In this document: one piece after another, positions 8,304-18,097 of the stretch
Position numbering within the stretch: the first letter of the stretch is position 1
Layout of the letters: each line of letters opens with the position of its first letter
DNA from: Nitrosospira sp.
Lineage (GTDB): Bacteria; Pseudomonadota; Gammaproteobacteria; Burkholderiales; Nitrosomonadaceae
Length of the DNA: 64,000 bases
Assembly: GCA_013821425.1 (NCBI GenBank)
Contig: JACDGV010000011.1
Location: 30,342 to 94,341 of the forward strand
Direction: 5' to 3'
Notes under the pieces: generated by a model
What the model saw: only the letters and a program-made list of their open reading frames with translations
Database searches by the model: none
What the model was told of the DNA's origin: nothing
Program-made: the position numbers and the translations under genes

Positions 8304-9295
8304 TTAGGCAGTGTGGTATAACACCCTGGATTTAAGGCTCGTCTTTTTCCCCCAGGCGGTTTGGGCTCCCGCAAATTCAGCAAATCGCTGGGATCCCGCA
8401 CTGTATATGATGGAGCAATGCCGACGGCTGACATCGCTGTTGTCGCTAAACATGAGACGTCCCTCTCCGCCTGAGGTGCGGCCCAAGACCAATCCACCGG
8501 CTGGAATAGGAATCGATGCTCCGGTATATTCTCCGCTGATCCCTTTGATGACTGGTCCCTGCTTTACAGGGCTGGATGCAGCTGGTTGATAGGATTTACT
8601 AGAGCTAGGTCGCAACCCATTCGCCTGACCGGATATCTTGGCGTGTTGACCGCGGCGCAAAAAAAGCAAACCTAACACTAATGCGAGTCCGGCTGTGCCC
8701 GCCCCGGTCCAGACCAGGGTGGAGTTCTTGTCGATCCATGTCCGCGGTTTATCTACTATGCGTGGCAGTGGCAGCCCGAGGTCTTTTAACACAGGGATAA
8801 CCACAGCAATATCCTGCGCCCAGCCGATTCCTGATGCTTGTGTCGAAACAAAGCTGTTGATGCCAAGTACTTCTCCATATTGGTTGTAGAGCGGGCCACC
8901 GGAATTACCTGCGCTGATCGCCGCATCTGTCTCAATAACAGCGACGCCCTTCCACCCCTTTCCCTTTGCTGTCTCGGTGACGTCTGGCGATTCCCCGCCT
9001 AACTTGCTCACGATGCCCTTTTTCAGCGTCGGGACATATCTTGTCGAGGTCACGCATTTCCAGATGCTCCGGGAAATTCTGCCGAATAGACGTTGTCATT
9101 GATCAGAGCCGAGCTACTTGTGGCAAAGGTAACGCTCGGTCTCTCCGCGAGCGGCCGAACAAGTTTCAGGATAGCCACATCCATGCCGGTTTCGCGCGCC
9201 CTTTCGTCGCTCTTTGATGATGTCCATACGATATTGGATACATCCACCCTGATCGGGGACTGCCCCTCCTTGCCCACGTATATGATTGCCAGCTT
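8304..9295 (-). pseudogene. Decayed trypsin-like serine protease with transmembrane and FHA segments
   Basis: Two frames together recall a membrane-anchored S1C (DegP-like) protease with a C-terminal FHA domain. The first frame (stop at 9050) has VDVSNIVWTSSKS and the catalytic-Asp region DVAILKLVRPL. The second (from 9053) has YVPTLKKGIVSKLGGE, the catalytic Ser in GNSGGPLYNQYG, a membrane segment (TLVWTGAGTAGLALVLGLLFL) and the FHA start (VLGRTSGGEGRLMFSDNSDVSRRHCSI). The N-terminal part with the catalytic His is missing: the remnant begins right after the TAA of the AAA+ gene, in the same frame. There is a frameshift near 9053, and the second half of the FHA domain is unrecognisable. I call it a pseudogene. 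Two coupled short genes are a weaker alternative. Confidence 0.75.
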
Positions 9296-11518
9296 TTATT
9301 CAATGTTAGAAAAACCAGCCTTCGCTTGGGCAATCGTAACCACATCTTTGGTCTGCGCTCCAAAATCGCTTTCCGAAACCAGCTTGCCCATTTTCTGATA
9401 CTCGCGCTGAGTCGCCCGAACGAGATGCCTCATACCTACTACACCGGTGTCGTCCGCTGCCAGAAACGCCGCCGAGAGAGCGATGTTGCGTATGTTGCCG
9501 CCTGTCACCTGGAAACGCCTTGCCAGAAATTCCAGATCCAGGTTTGGATCGCGGGGCATGGCTTCAGGCCATACGTTCTCCCATATCCGCAGCCGGTCCT
9601 CTTCATTGGGGAATGGGAATTCAACAGTGAAATGCAGGCGCCGGACGAAAGCCTCATCCATGTTCTTGCGAAAGTTGCTCGCCAGGATGACAATGCCTTC
9701 GTGTTCTTCCATGCGCTGGAGCAAATAGCCTGTCTCGATGTTGGCGTAGCGGTCATGGGAATCCTTGACTTCACTGCGTTTCCCGAACAATGCATCGGCT
9801 TCGTCAAAGAATAGAATGGCGTTCGAGGTCTCCGCTTCGTCGAAAATACGGGAAAGGTTCTTTTCCGTCTCCCCGATGTATTTGCTGACGACATTTGAGA
9901 GGTCGATCTTGTAGAGATCCAGGCCCAGTTCTCCGGCGATTATGTCGGCTGACATGGTCTTGCCCGTGCCAGACGGGCCGGCGAACAGCACGCACAGGCC
10001 TTTTCCCATTGCGAGCTTTATATCAAATCCCCATTCGGTATAAATCCGATCGCGATATTTGACATGGTTGCAAATTTCCCGCAGCTGCTCGGTTCGATCC
10101 AGCGGTAAGATAATGTCATTCCAACGGTATTTCAGGGCAATTTTATGGGCCAGCGAGGATAGCTTCTGGTTTGAATGAATGCGGCAGGCCTCATAAAGCT
10201 CGCGCATAGTGATATGCTGCGAGCCGGGATCGTGCCATCGAGCCAGATTCTTCGCGGTAGAGGTCGCGTTGTGGATTTGGCTGCGGGAAAACTTGAATTT
10301 TACGGCAAGCTCGGCAATATCTGTTGGTTCGATTGCTGCCTGGTATTCTTCAAGCGCGGTGAGCCAGGTCTGCGTGCGGTGGAGGAAGCTCGGCCGTGGG
10401 AGCGTAACCGTAAAATAAGTCATGCCCCGCAGGGAATGGGTCGCCTCAAGAGCAATCTCGCCATCCAGAAACTCCATGGAGCAGCCGTGTTTCAGGCTCT
10501 GGATGAAAATAATGAGCATGCCTCGGCGTTGTTCAGTATGCAGCGCCTCGACACCTTTCCAGAACAGCGCGGCATGCTGCAGGCGGGCCTCGCGATGGAT
10601 TAACGTCAGCGCCTTGCTGAGCCCGGCTTCGGGTTCTGCCGCGAGCCGTTCCAGATCAATTATTAGCAGCCGCTGCTTTCGGTGGCGGCACACTGCTTGC
10701 GCTACGCTCTGCTTGTCGGTAACGGAAGGGCCTTTCAGGTGAACGACAACAGTCCGCGGATCGGGCGTGCCGATTGCGAGGCGTATTAACCCCTGTTTGA
10801 TCTCGTCATCCAGGGGGAGCTGTTCCAGGCCGGGGCTCTCAATCTCCAACTCGGTAAACGCGCGGATGCGCTCATCCGGCCCTTCCGCGCCAAGCAGATA
10901 CTGGACAATGCGATCATCAACTTTGACAAATCGCGAGAGAAGAGGGCAGGGGAGATGGGGGGGCTCTTCGAAAAGTTCGATAAGCCGAAACTGTAACAGC
11001 GGGGCTTCTGGCGAGAAGCGCTGCCTCGCTGCCACACTGGATTCCAGGGAGGGCGCAAGCAGGTTCAGCAGAAGCTCGACGCTCGGTTTCTTCTTGTTGA
11101 GGTCGTCCTGAAGGTAGGCATAGAGTTTTTCATAGCGTAGATCCAACTCCGAAGTCATGCACACCAGTAGAGTGTCGATATCAAGCCGGGTCAGTTCAAA
11201 AAGCTCCTGGAGGCGTTCAAGCCGGAGTTCAGCTCCCAGGCTCGGGCTTTTTTTCCTGCGCTCCTGCAACTGTGCTTCAAGCTGGTCAAGTTTCGCTGCC
11301 AGCTCAGCCGGAACCTCGGGGTTCGATGCGAGCCACTGTGGCACCCCCATTGGCTTGCGCAATAACGCATCCACTTCCTGCTCGGAAATATATAAGCCGC
11401 GAAATTGCTCATCTTCTGCCCGAAGCATGCTTCGCCTGACCATCTGCAGCCGGATCAGCAGATCGATACGCTCCATCTCGGCGAGAAGGTGTGCCATGGA
11501 GTCGGTAAGCGCTTGCAT
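9296..11518 (-). CDS. eCIS AAA+ ATPase (Afp15/Pvc15-like)
   Basis: A 740-residue ATPase. The first 500 residues are a family-specific helical and degenerate-ATPase region. The classical AAA+ module follows with Walker A GPSGTGKT (about 514-521), Walker B AILFFDEADALFG (about 568) and a sensor/arginine region VILASNFRKNMDEAFVRRL. Family members (Afp15, Pvc15) are needed for particle maturation, and cargo handling has been suggested. I use the ATG at 11518 (MQALTDSM) because AGGA lies just upstream and it clears the end of the preceding gene. A longer frame to 11596 would overlap that gene by 40 bases. The C-terminus ends QAKAGFSNIE, and the protease remnant continues in the same frame after the stop. 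Confidence 0.9.
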   Translation of the reverse strand: MQALTDSMAHLLAEMERIDLLIRLQMVRRSMLRAEDEQFRGLYISEQEVDALLRKPMGVPQWLASNPEVPAELAAKLDQLEAQLQERRKKSPSLGAELRLERLQELFELTRLDIDTLLVCMTSELDLRYEKLYAYLQDDLNKKKPSVELLLNLLAPSLESSVAARQRFSPEAPLLQFRLIELFEEPPHLPCPLLSRFVKVDDRIVQYLLGAEGPDERIRAFTELEIESPGLEQLPLDDEIKQGLIRLAIGTPDPRTVVVHLKGPSVTDKQSVAQAVCRHRKQRLLIIDLERLAAEPEAGLSKALTLIHREARLQHAALFWKGVEALHTEQRRGMLIIFIQSLKHGCSMEFLDGEIALEATHSLRGMTYFTVTLPRPSFLHRTQTWLTALEEYQAAIEPTDIAELAVKFKFSRSQIHNATSTAKNLARWHDPGSQHITMRELYEACRIHSNQKLSSLAHKIALKYRWNDIILPLDRTEQLREICNHVKYRDRIYTEWGFDIKLAMGKGLCVLFAGPSGTGKTMSADIIAGELGLDLYKIDLSNVVSKYIGETEKNLSRIFDEAETSNAILFFDEADALFGKRSEVKDSHDRYANIETGYLLQRMEEHEGIVILASNFRKNMDEAFVRRLHFTVEFPFPNEEDRLRIWENVWPEAMPRDPNLDLEFLARRFQVTGGNIRNIALSAAFLAADDTGVVGMRHLVRATQREYQKMGKLVSESDFGAQTKDVVTIAQAKAGFSNIE

Positions 11519-11556
11519 GATTCGTCCTGGTCGATTTTCCCGGCTTGAAACGGCAA

Positions 11557-12534
11557 TTAGTGGGATATCTCCACCGCTATCAGGGAGACACTGCAATAGC
11601 CTGTGCTCCTGATTTCCACGGATAGCGTGCTGGATTCGGCGTCAAGATGCCCTTCGGCTATCTCATACGTCTGGTCGTATGGGCCACCCGATATTTCCTG
11701 TGTTAGCAGTTTATCGGCATCCTCTTTGCCGACGTGCTTTTTGCCGGCAGGATTCCAGCCCCCCCTGATCAATGCGAGCGTGACCTTCTTGTCATTGGCC
11801 TCCCCCGCGATGCGCAGACGATGAACCCGCGTTACACCCGGCGGGAGCGAAATGGCCATGGTTCCCCCCGCACCCTTGGTGTTGGGCGTTCCGTCGTCGT
11901 TCTTCTTGTGCGATCTTGCTTCCGTAGTACCCACCCGGAAGGGGGGCTGAGCGTTTTCCTGGTCGTGCGGAATCTGGATCGGGCGAAACGGTACCCGCAG
12001 CCACCCCTTGCGCAAGCTGGGAGCCAGTATTTCCGCATTCACCGAACCGGGCGAAAGGGGAGTATGCAATTGACGCCGGCTGGCGGTGCTGATCGATTCC
12101 GGTTTAAGTTTTCCCCGGCTGTCGAGCTGTACTGTTGCAAGGGTCACCGCGGCTTCTTCCGTCCCTGTGGAGGCGGCTAAAATTCCATAGCACTCAATCC
12201 GAGGGCGGTCTTTGGAAGGTTGCTCGGTTTCGTAGCTCGCCGTGATTTGCAGCAGTGAGGAAGGTGGGAAGGCCGATAATTCGAGTGTTTCCGCTTGACC
12301 GATGGCGATTGCGCGGCCCTTGCCGTCAACGGCAAAGCCGGGGCCTATGCTCAGCGATGAATCCCCCGCCGCGGTTACCTCAAGCCCGCGCACGACTCCC
12401 CAGCCGTGCAGGTTCAGGTTGTGGCGCGCAAGTTCACCGATATGATATTTCTGTTCATCGATAAAGTCGTCTTTGAGCAGCAATTGTCCCTGGAAATATG
12501 CGGGCTTTTTGCCGATAAGTTGTTTTTTACGCAT
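11557..12534 (-). CDS. eCIS-cluster protein of unknown function (325 aa)
   Basis: It is recognised only as a type of protein found in contractile-injection clusters. The N-terminus has the recurring pattern of a short basic start, then YFQGQLLLKDDFIDEQKYH, then HNLNLHGWGVVRGLEV, followed by beta-rich sequence (SLSIGPGFAVDGKGRAIAIG). The C-terminal half looks like a second beta domain (STLSVEIRSTGYCSVSLIAVEI). There is no signal peptide or membrane span. The pattern could suit a baseplate decoration or fibre-attachment protein, and no tail-fibre gene is otherwise obvious in this operon. This role is speculative. The gene lies between the tail-protein-I-like gene and the ATPase. Confidence 0.75.
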   Translation of the reverse strand: MRKKQLIGKKPAYFQGQLLLKDDFIDEQKYHIGELARHNLNLHGWGVVRGLEVTAAGDSSLSIGPGFAVDGKGRAIAIGQAETLELSAFPPSSLLQITASYETEQPSKDRPRIECYGILAASTGTEEAAVTLATVQLDSRGKLKPESISTASRRQLHTPLSPGSVNAEILAPSLRKGWLRVPFRPIQIPHDQENAQPPFRVGTTEARSHKKNDDGTPNTKGAGGTMAISLPPGVTRVHRLRIAGEANDKKVTLALIRGGWNPAGKKHVGKEDADKLLTQEISGGPYDQTYEIAEGHLDAESSTLSVEIRSTGYCSVSLIAVEISH

Positions 12535-12652
12535 TTAGATTCTCCCTTGCGGGTATTTTTCCCGATCCAGCATCATTTTCATCCTCATCATTCCTTTAGA
12601 AGCGGCTCTGCCAGGGATCGGCAGATAGCCTCGCGTGGTAATTAACGCGACG

Positions 12653-13330
12653 TCAAACTGTATATCTGCCATTTTGCTCCCGTGCGGAAAAATCCAAACG
12701 CAGGTCATAGCCCGTATGCGCGGGCTTGGCAAAATCGATGATAGCGCGGACCCGTTGCTCGAACTCCCGGTGGGATTCGGTGACTCTCGATCCGAAGCTC
12801 TGACGTTGCACTTCAATACTGATGCGGAACCAGAACGGTCGCTCATCCCCGAAAAGCGTGTCCTCGCCAACTTTGGCCTGCCCGATGATGAATCCAAGTA
12901 TGGGATTATCGTCAATATCGACGTCCAGGATTTCTGGAAAACAGAGTTCCAGCAATTGTTCAAGATATGCGCGCGTTCCTCGTTTCTGGTAAAGCGGAGC
13001 GATCCCGGAAATGATGACCCTGAGCTGTTCCGCCGTAAATAGCGCGTGAGGCTTGAATGCGACCCAGGTTGCGAGCCACGGCAAAAAACGATCGGGTGCC
13101 CTGGCATGCTCATCCAGTTTTATATGTTCGCCGATATGGCCAACCCCCGATGGCGAGAAAAAGCTGGGGATGGCCTCGATTTGCTGTTCGATCCCTGGAG
13201 AGTCCGGTGTGTCATTCCGGAAAAGCACTTCCTCGAACACGCCGAGGAGGCACTGAAGATGCCCTGAGGTGTCTCCAGCGCGATAAATCGCCGGCAAACT
13301 TTCCAGCAGGCGGGCGCCAGGCTCACTCAT
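12653..13330 (-). CDS. Phage tail protein I-like baseplate wedge (Afp12/Pvc12-like position)
   Basis: A 225-residue protein with the fold pattern of P2-type tail protein I: LLESLPAIYRAG at the start, LPWLATWVAF near residue 84 and LYQKRGTRAYLEQLLELC near 112, typical of this family in eCIS and phage baseplates. It should help to join the J-like wedge proteins around the hub. Its start overlaps the last bases of the preceding J-like gene (13330 against 13323), which suggests coupled translation. The C-terminus (FAKPAHTGYDLRLDF) matches the family ending, in which AKPAHT is conserved. Confidence 0.85.
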   Translation of the reverse strand: MSEPGARLLESLPAIYRAGDTSGHLQCLLGVFEEVLFRNDTPDSPGIEQQIEAIPSFFSPSGVGHIGEHIKLDEHARAPDRFLPWLATWVAFKPHALFTAEQLRVIISGIAPLYQKRGTRAYLEQLLELCFPEILDVDIDDNPILGFIIGQAKVGEDTLFGDERPFWFRISIEVQRQSFGSRVTESHREFEQRVRAIIDFAKPAHTGYDLRLDFSAREQNGRYTV

Positions 13331-14522
13331 TGGGCGCCTCGTTTGGCCGCTCGTTGCCAGATACGATGTATTCTTCCGCGAGGTTCATCCGCAAAAGTTC
13401 CCAAGGTTTCAAGAGTACGGAAACCAGTCTCCCCTCGGCGTTGCACAGCAACCGATCTGGCCCAAGGATGCGAGATCCGCCGAGGAGCGTATCTACCCCG
13501 ACAGTCGAACGGACCCCGATCTGGACGCCCAGGGCGAATTCGGGAAGGGGGAGATCCTCCTCGCGCGTGCTTATCTGGAGAATAGCCGTATCCTCGACAT
13601 AGTCCACGCCCGCGGTGTCATCGATAGCTTCGATCAGTTCGGATATTCTCAGGGCTCTGCCAAAGGGCCAGCCTTCGCCCGATGGACCCTGGCCTGGCTC
13701 CGAGCCGAATCGTTGTTTCAATATATCTCCCAAACCCTTCGACAATTCGCCTTTCGATTGGCCAGGTTTTGCTGCAAGTTTTACGCGTATAGCCACATTA
13801 AGGTAGACAGGTGCTACGACGTGTACACGAGTGGTAAGCAGGCACCGGTTTGTCAGATCGTCTTTTATTTTTTTTCGGAGGTTTTCCGCTTCATCATCGG
13901 ACACATTACCGTTTGGCACGACAACGACGCTTACATGAGCGCGGTCACTTGGGGGCGCAATTGTAGTGCGAGCCGTTTCGAGATTAATGGAAGGTACAGC
14001 CTGCGTCCGAACGGCCAAGCTGTATCCGCTGTATTGGCGCGCAGCCTCGCGCGCAAATCGCTCGAAATCCTCGGTAGTGACCGCGCATTCGTTGCGTGTG
14101 AGTTCTCCGACCACGTACTTGATCGCCTTATCCAAATGGCCGGGGCTTGCTTGAATAACCGCACAGTCAATTTCTTTTCCCAAATCGGCTGGGCAGTTTT
14201 CGGTGATCGTCTTCCATCCTTCCCACCCCGTACCCATCAATAATTTCAGAAACTCGATCTTGCTATCGGGAGTCAACCCTTCCCATTTTGGGCCTCCCAG
14301 CAATTTTAGAAACTGCAGCTGGCTTGCGGGCGTAACGCGGCCCAAGCGGTAGACGAGTATCTCGGTAAAGTAGGCCAGGAGTTCTATAAGCGTGATGCCG
14401 GGATCGGACGGATTATGGTTTGTCCATTCCGGCGCAAGTGTCGGCAACAGGGTAACGGCTTCTCCCACGAGATCGTCGAACGTCCGGTCATCAAGACTCG
14501 GTATCGGCACGCTCATGCTCAT
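13323..14522 (-). CDS. J-like baseplate wedge protein
   Basis: About 399 residues. DDLVGEAVTLLPTLAPEWTN and HNPSDPGITLIELLAYFTEIL are the hallmark of baseplate J/gp6-like proteins (the NPSDPGxTLxELLA motif). The ATG at 14522 (MSMSVPIPSL) is preceded by GGAGAG. The longer frame to 14657 would run into the end of the previous gene. The middle of the protein carries the FERFAREAARQYSGY region and the CLLTTRVHVVAPVYLNVAIRV strand pattern, as in J. Together with the 1002-residue paralogue it would build the wedge ring of the injection particle. Confidence 0.88.
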   Translation of the reverse strand: MSMSVPIPSLDDRTFDDLVGEAVTLLPTLAPEWTNHNPSDPGITLIELLAYFTEILVYRLGRVTPASQLQFLKLLGGPKWEGLTPDSKIEFLKLLMGTGWEGWKTITENCPADLGKEIDCAVIQASPGHLDKAIKYVVGELTRNECAVTTEDFERFAREAARQYSGYSLAVRTQAVPSINLETARTTIAPPSDRAHVSVVVVPNGNVSDDEAENLRKKIKDDLTNRCLLTTRVHVVAPVYLNVAIRVKLAAKPGQSKGELSKGLGDILKQRFGSEPGQGPSGEGWPFGRALRISELIEAIDDTAGVDYVEDTAILQISTREEDLPLPEFALGVQIGVRSTVGVDTLLGGSRILGPDRLLCNAEGRLVSVLLKPWELLRMNLAEEYIVSGNERPNEAPNE

Positions 14523-14610
14523 GGGAACTCTCCATGGGGAGTGCGTTCCGACTGACGCGATAGCGCGCCAAGCGCACTTCGACTCATGCACAAGCGTTCG
14601 GCGCCTGAGG

Positions 14611-17600
14611 CTAGACGTGTCGACATAAATGAATCTCGTGCGTGCCGGAACAAACAAGAAAGTTTTGCGCGGACAATAATCCAGGACGATCTTCTACGCT
14701 ATGCAGTTCTAAACTACGGATGTGATCTAATCCTTCTATGGCGCCGAGCAAAGGGTAAATATCGGATGTATGAGGCACATCGCCGAATCGCCAGCCCTGC
14801 CCGTCCACTCCACCGGTAACCGGATGGAGAAAACGGTCTAGCTGTTTTTCGCATTCAGCCAGCGTGCCTGCCATTGAATAATCCGTACCCCACACGATTT
14901 CCGCGACCACGCATATGCTGACGTATTCCGGTTCAAGTACGATCAGATCTACTCCGATCGGGCGCCGGTCGTCAAGAAATAACCTGACATTTTTTAGCAG
15001 TTCGAGCGAAGGGCGAGGCCGGCGCTCGACGCTATGAGGTACGACAATTACGCTGACCACCCCGGGTTCCGTTTTATCTTCGCGTGGATCGCGAAGCAGA
15101 TCACGGGCTGAGGCACAAGCCGCTCGGGCAACCTCGGGCGATGCCTTGCGCGCCAGTTCTGCATAGTCATCCATCGAAATTGCCCGCCCGCGGTGCCGGA
15201 GCCAGGCGGTGGCTCCACGGCTGAGCGAATCAGGGCTCTCCTGGTCCTGCCCACCCCTCGCGGGCTCCAGATTCCTTGCCGAGTCCACATAAGGTATCGT
15301 CGTTCGCAACTGTGCAACTTTTCCTGCCGGCAGGTTACCGCGTCGGCCTCCTCCGGTATGGTATTCGTGCAACCGGAGGTTATTGGCCCCCGCCGGAGGA
15401 ATGGCACCATTTTTGCCGTCCCCGAATGAGATGCGGCCAGTGAGGCGGTCGAGGATATAGTGACGTGAATGCGAATCAGAAGTGGAAAAATCCTCGACCT
15501 CGGACCAGGGAATCCATACTTCGTTGACGATTTTGGCCATCCTGATGAGCTCGAACTCATACCCTGTTTCCTCGCTTCGCTCTGTTCCTGCTTGCTTGCG
15601 AGCCTGGCCGCCACGTTCGCGTACTTCCACCTCCATTTTGCCAATTATGGGCTTGTACAGTGTGTTAAATGCCTGGTTGGCCCGGCCGTTGCTCGATCCA
15701 AGAAGTTCATTCCGCAGTCGAAGCGTTTGCGAGCCGAAGACGGTATTGAGTAGCAGCCGTTGAGGATAGAGGGGCTGATCTTCTGGCGTCTCGATATCCC
15801 AGAGGATGCGAAGCCAAAAAAAGTGGTGCGCCACGTCGAGGCTCGAGCCAATCCATTTGGAAATGTCATCGGGTAGCTGAACCTCGATGATGCCGGGATC
15901 ACGCAGTCCCTGCGTCGAATCGCTGACATTGCACTCATGCCACCCGCACGCTGTGCGCGCTTGCCACCGTGGCGTTGCGGCTGCTTGCATACGCGTATTC
16001 GGGCCGACCCCGCGCTGCCGGCCGGCATCGAATGGCACGGCATAAAAACTGATCGTCCGGCCTGCCAGTTGCGCGTTGGTTTGCGGATTCTGAACTTTCA
16101 GGCTCAGGTAAAGCATCACGCCTTTTTCCTTGGGCGAGGGAAAGGGATTAAATGACAGGGCCAGCGCGGGATCGACTTTGTTGTACTCAAAATTGCTTTC
16201 GACGATGAGGTAACGGGGCTTTGCCGGGCCAAACGTCGCAACGGAATTGATCTGCATTGTCGCGATAGAGGGTGGATTGACCGCATGAATATCGCCAGGT
16301 CGCGGGGGAATGCCATCCGCCATATAGTGGCCGCCAGTCAGCCGCGCACGCACCCAGTGACCTTCCCTTCCATTGATCGTTGTCAGTACCGGATCGCGCG
16401 GCGTGATTAATTCGATCTCTCCGTCCTGTGTCAGCGAGCGTGTGCCATCCACGCAGTCCAATTCTACCCATCCACTCGCGGTGTGACTTTCCCAGCGCAG
16501 CTTCGGAGAGCCTTTTCTGCTTACCGCCGGAATCGGCGAATCAACGGCTCCCGTCGGGTTCGTCAGCTTAATGTCGATAACAACTCTTGTGCCGGGGTTG
16601 GCGAAGCTTTCCGATAGGATATAAAAGACTTCCCCAAAGCGGGGCCGTTCTCCAAGCGGGTAGAAGTCACGGCTTATATCCAGCGGAACGCCGCCTTGAT
16701 ATGCTCCGGCGGCTTGGACAGCGTTGAGAGTGCTATACCCCGTTATGGCGACGCCCGTAATTGATGCCGGATGCTTCTTCGCCTCGTTGGGCAGAGGCTG
16801 CGCGAGGTTACTCGGACGCAGGCGGCACGTTAGCCACGGCACCGTTTCATCGAGAATTGTAAAGCTTGGCCATTTTTCCGGTGGAATAAAGACGAGTTCA
16901 CCGCTTTGGGTCAGGCCCTCGCTGGTATCTGATTCTGGTTGTAGCAAAACAAAACCTTTTTCAGACTCATACCCCCATTCGATCCCTTGCTCAGGGGTTA
17001 TGGCAGAATCATGATCCAATTCAAATTCGAGTTTTAACCGGGTGACCTTGGGGAAACCGATGATATCTGGTGCTCCGATATGCATCGCCCGAACCAGCGG
17101 GCCGGCATCAGAGAGGAGAGAAGGTTTGGTGAAGCCCGACGCCGACTCCACAGACACCATGCTGCTGACATTGGCTTGGACCAGACGTCGTGGGTCTACT
17201 GCCACTGCGTGTTCGGGCTCTGCCTGCACAAGCGGCAAATCCCTTTCGCTTTCAAATATTACCGCTTGGCCTCCGTCTTCTGCCGGGGCTGTAACCTGTG
17301 TATATTTGGGCACGACTGCGCTAAAGATCTGTTGCGACTTTACTGTTTTGAAGGAGAGTGGCACCCTCGCTGGAGTAGCCGGGGCCGGCCGGGCGCCTAA
17401 CATACTCAGGTAAGCGCCGCGGTGACTATCCGGAATCCGATTAAGGCGATGGGTCAATATCTCGCAGTAACGTGCAAAAACATTTACCAGCGCATCTTTG
17501 AGGGAATCAGTGCCGGCAGGGGCAAAACCGTGCTCGTCCAATTTGCGCGATACGTGAGCGGCAATTTCGGTCTCCGAGAGAAGTTTCTCGCATACCAAGG

Positions 17601-17619
17601 GGGGCTTCGAAATACTCAT
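14611..17619 (-). CDS. Large putative baseplate assembly protein (J-like, 1002 aa)
   Basis: This is a member of the roughly 700-1000-residue putative baseplate assembly proteins found in eCIS and related phage-tail-like clusters (Afp11/Pvc11 position). The N-terminal part has AAHVSRKLDEHGFAPAG and YCEILTHRLNRIPDSHRGAYL. The middle is beta-rich. The C-terminal part has RLTGRISFGDGKNGAIPPAG followed by YHTGGGRRGNLPAG and RHRGRAISMDDYAELA, which are the strongest family marks. The start at 17619 overlaps the gp25 stop as ATGA, so the two are translationally coupled. No membrane segment or signal is seen, as expected for a cytoplasmically assembled particle. Confidence 0.88.
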   Translation of the reverse strand: MSISKPPLVCEKLLSETEIAAHVSRKLDEHGFAPAGTDSLKDALVNVFARYCEILTHRLNRIPDSHRGAYLSMLGARPAPATPARVPLSFKTVKSQQIFSAVVPKYTQVTAPAEDGGQAVIFESERDLPLVQAEPEHAVAVDPRRLVQANVSSMVSVESASGFTKPSLLSDAGPLVRAMHIGAPDIIGFPKVTRLKLEFELDHDSAITPEQGIEWGYESEKGFVLLQPESDTSEGLTQSGELVFIPPEKWPSFTILDETVPWLTCRLRPSNLAQPLPNEAKKHPASITGVAITGYSTLNAVQAAGAYQGGVPLDISRDFYPLGERPRFGEVFYILSESFANPGTRVVIDIKLTNPTGAVDSPIPAVSRKGSPKLRWESHTASGWVELDCVDGTRSLTQDGEIELITPRDPVLTTINGREGHWVRARLTGGHYMADGIPPRPGDIHAVNPPSIATMQINSVATFGPAKPRYLIVESNFEYNKVDPALALSFNPFPSPKEKGVMLYLSLKVQNPQTNAQLAGRTISFYAVPFDAGRQRGVGPNTRMQAAATPRWQARTACGWHECNVSDSTQGLRDPGIIEVQLPDDISKWIGSSLDVAHHFFWLRILWDIETPEDQPLYPQRLLLNTVFGSQTLRLRNELLGSSNGRANQAFNTLYKPIIGKMEVEVRERGGQARKQAGTERSEETGYEFELIRMAKIVNEVWIPWSEVEDFSTSDSHSRHYILDRLTGRISFGDGKNGAIPPAGANNLRLHEYHTGGGRRGNLPAGKVAQLRTTIPYVDSARNLEPARGGQDQESPDSLSRGATAWLRHRGRAISMDDYAELARKASPEVARAACASARDLLRDPREDKTEPGVVSVIVVPHSVERRPRPSLELLKNVRLFLDDRRPIGVDLIVLEPEYVSICVVAEIVWGTDYSMAGTLAECEKQLDRFLHPVTGGVDGQGWRFGDVPHTSDIYPLLGAIEGLDHIRSLELHSVEDRPGLLSAQNFLVCSGTHEIHLCRHV

Positions 17620-18032
17620 GTAAGCGGTCTATCGAGGTAGAAGGGATAAACGAGGTTGAAGCGGCTGTCGGTTGTGCGAACTCGATAATCGATAAAAATC
17701 AATAATTGCTCACCCCGGGCTCCACCGGAGGATGTTTCTACGCCAAGCACTTCTATTCTGGGTTCCCAATTTTTTAGTGCCTCGCTCACCTCGAACTGGA
17801 CTAAAGCATGTGTTGTACTGTTGTTCACAGCGAATACCAGTTCGCTGAGTCCGGTACCGAAGGTGGGCCGCATGGCTCTCTCGCCTTTGGCGGTCGATAA
17901 TATGATCAGGATGGATTGCCGGACGCTTTCCTCATACTCGGCAACAGAAAAACGATTTGATTCTCCGGTTGGTGACCCGTCGGCCGCCACTACGGGGAAT
18001 CCCCAACCGACGCCAAGAATGGGTATTCGCAT
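17616..18032 (-). CDS. GPW/gp25-like baseplate protein (Afp9-like)
   Basis: A 138-residue protein of the gp25 family, the lysozyme-like core wedge protein of contractile tails. It shows the conserved SVRQSILIILSTAKGERAMR and PTFGTGLSELVF segment, including the EEsIxQ...GER-MrP-FG pattern on which the family is defined. The C-terminus is IDYRVRTTDSRFNLVYPFY. Length is typical. It sits between the spike and J-like genes, as in the Afp and PVC clusters, and overlaps the next start by four bases. Confidence 0.92.
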   Translation of the reverse strand: MRIPILGVGWGFPVVAADGSPTGESNRFSVAEYEESVRQSILIILSTAKGERAMRPTFGTGLSELVFAVNNSTTHALVQFEVSEALKNWEPRIEVLGVETSSGGARGEQLLIFIDYRVRTTDSRFNLVYPFYLDRPLT

Positions 18033-18097
18033 AATTTTGCCTCGCTGACCTTTTTCCGATGCTCAACTATCGAAACGTGTGGAATCCATCTTTTGTA

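Noticed and set aside
8304..8497. Reading the upstream extension of the short cargo-leader gene as part of the protein
   Set aside because: That extension is the degenerate FHA end of the protease in another frame, and a strong ribosome site supports the ATG at 8275.
12535..13113. A 192-residue open frame on the minus strand in another frame over the tail-I-like gene
   Set aside because: It overlaps a recognised gene in another frame and shows no family motifs.
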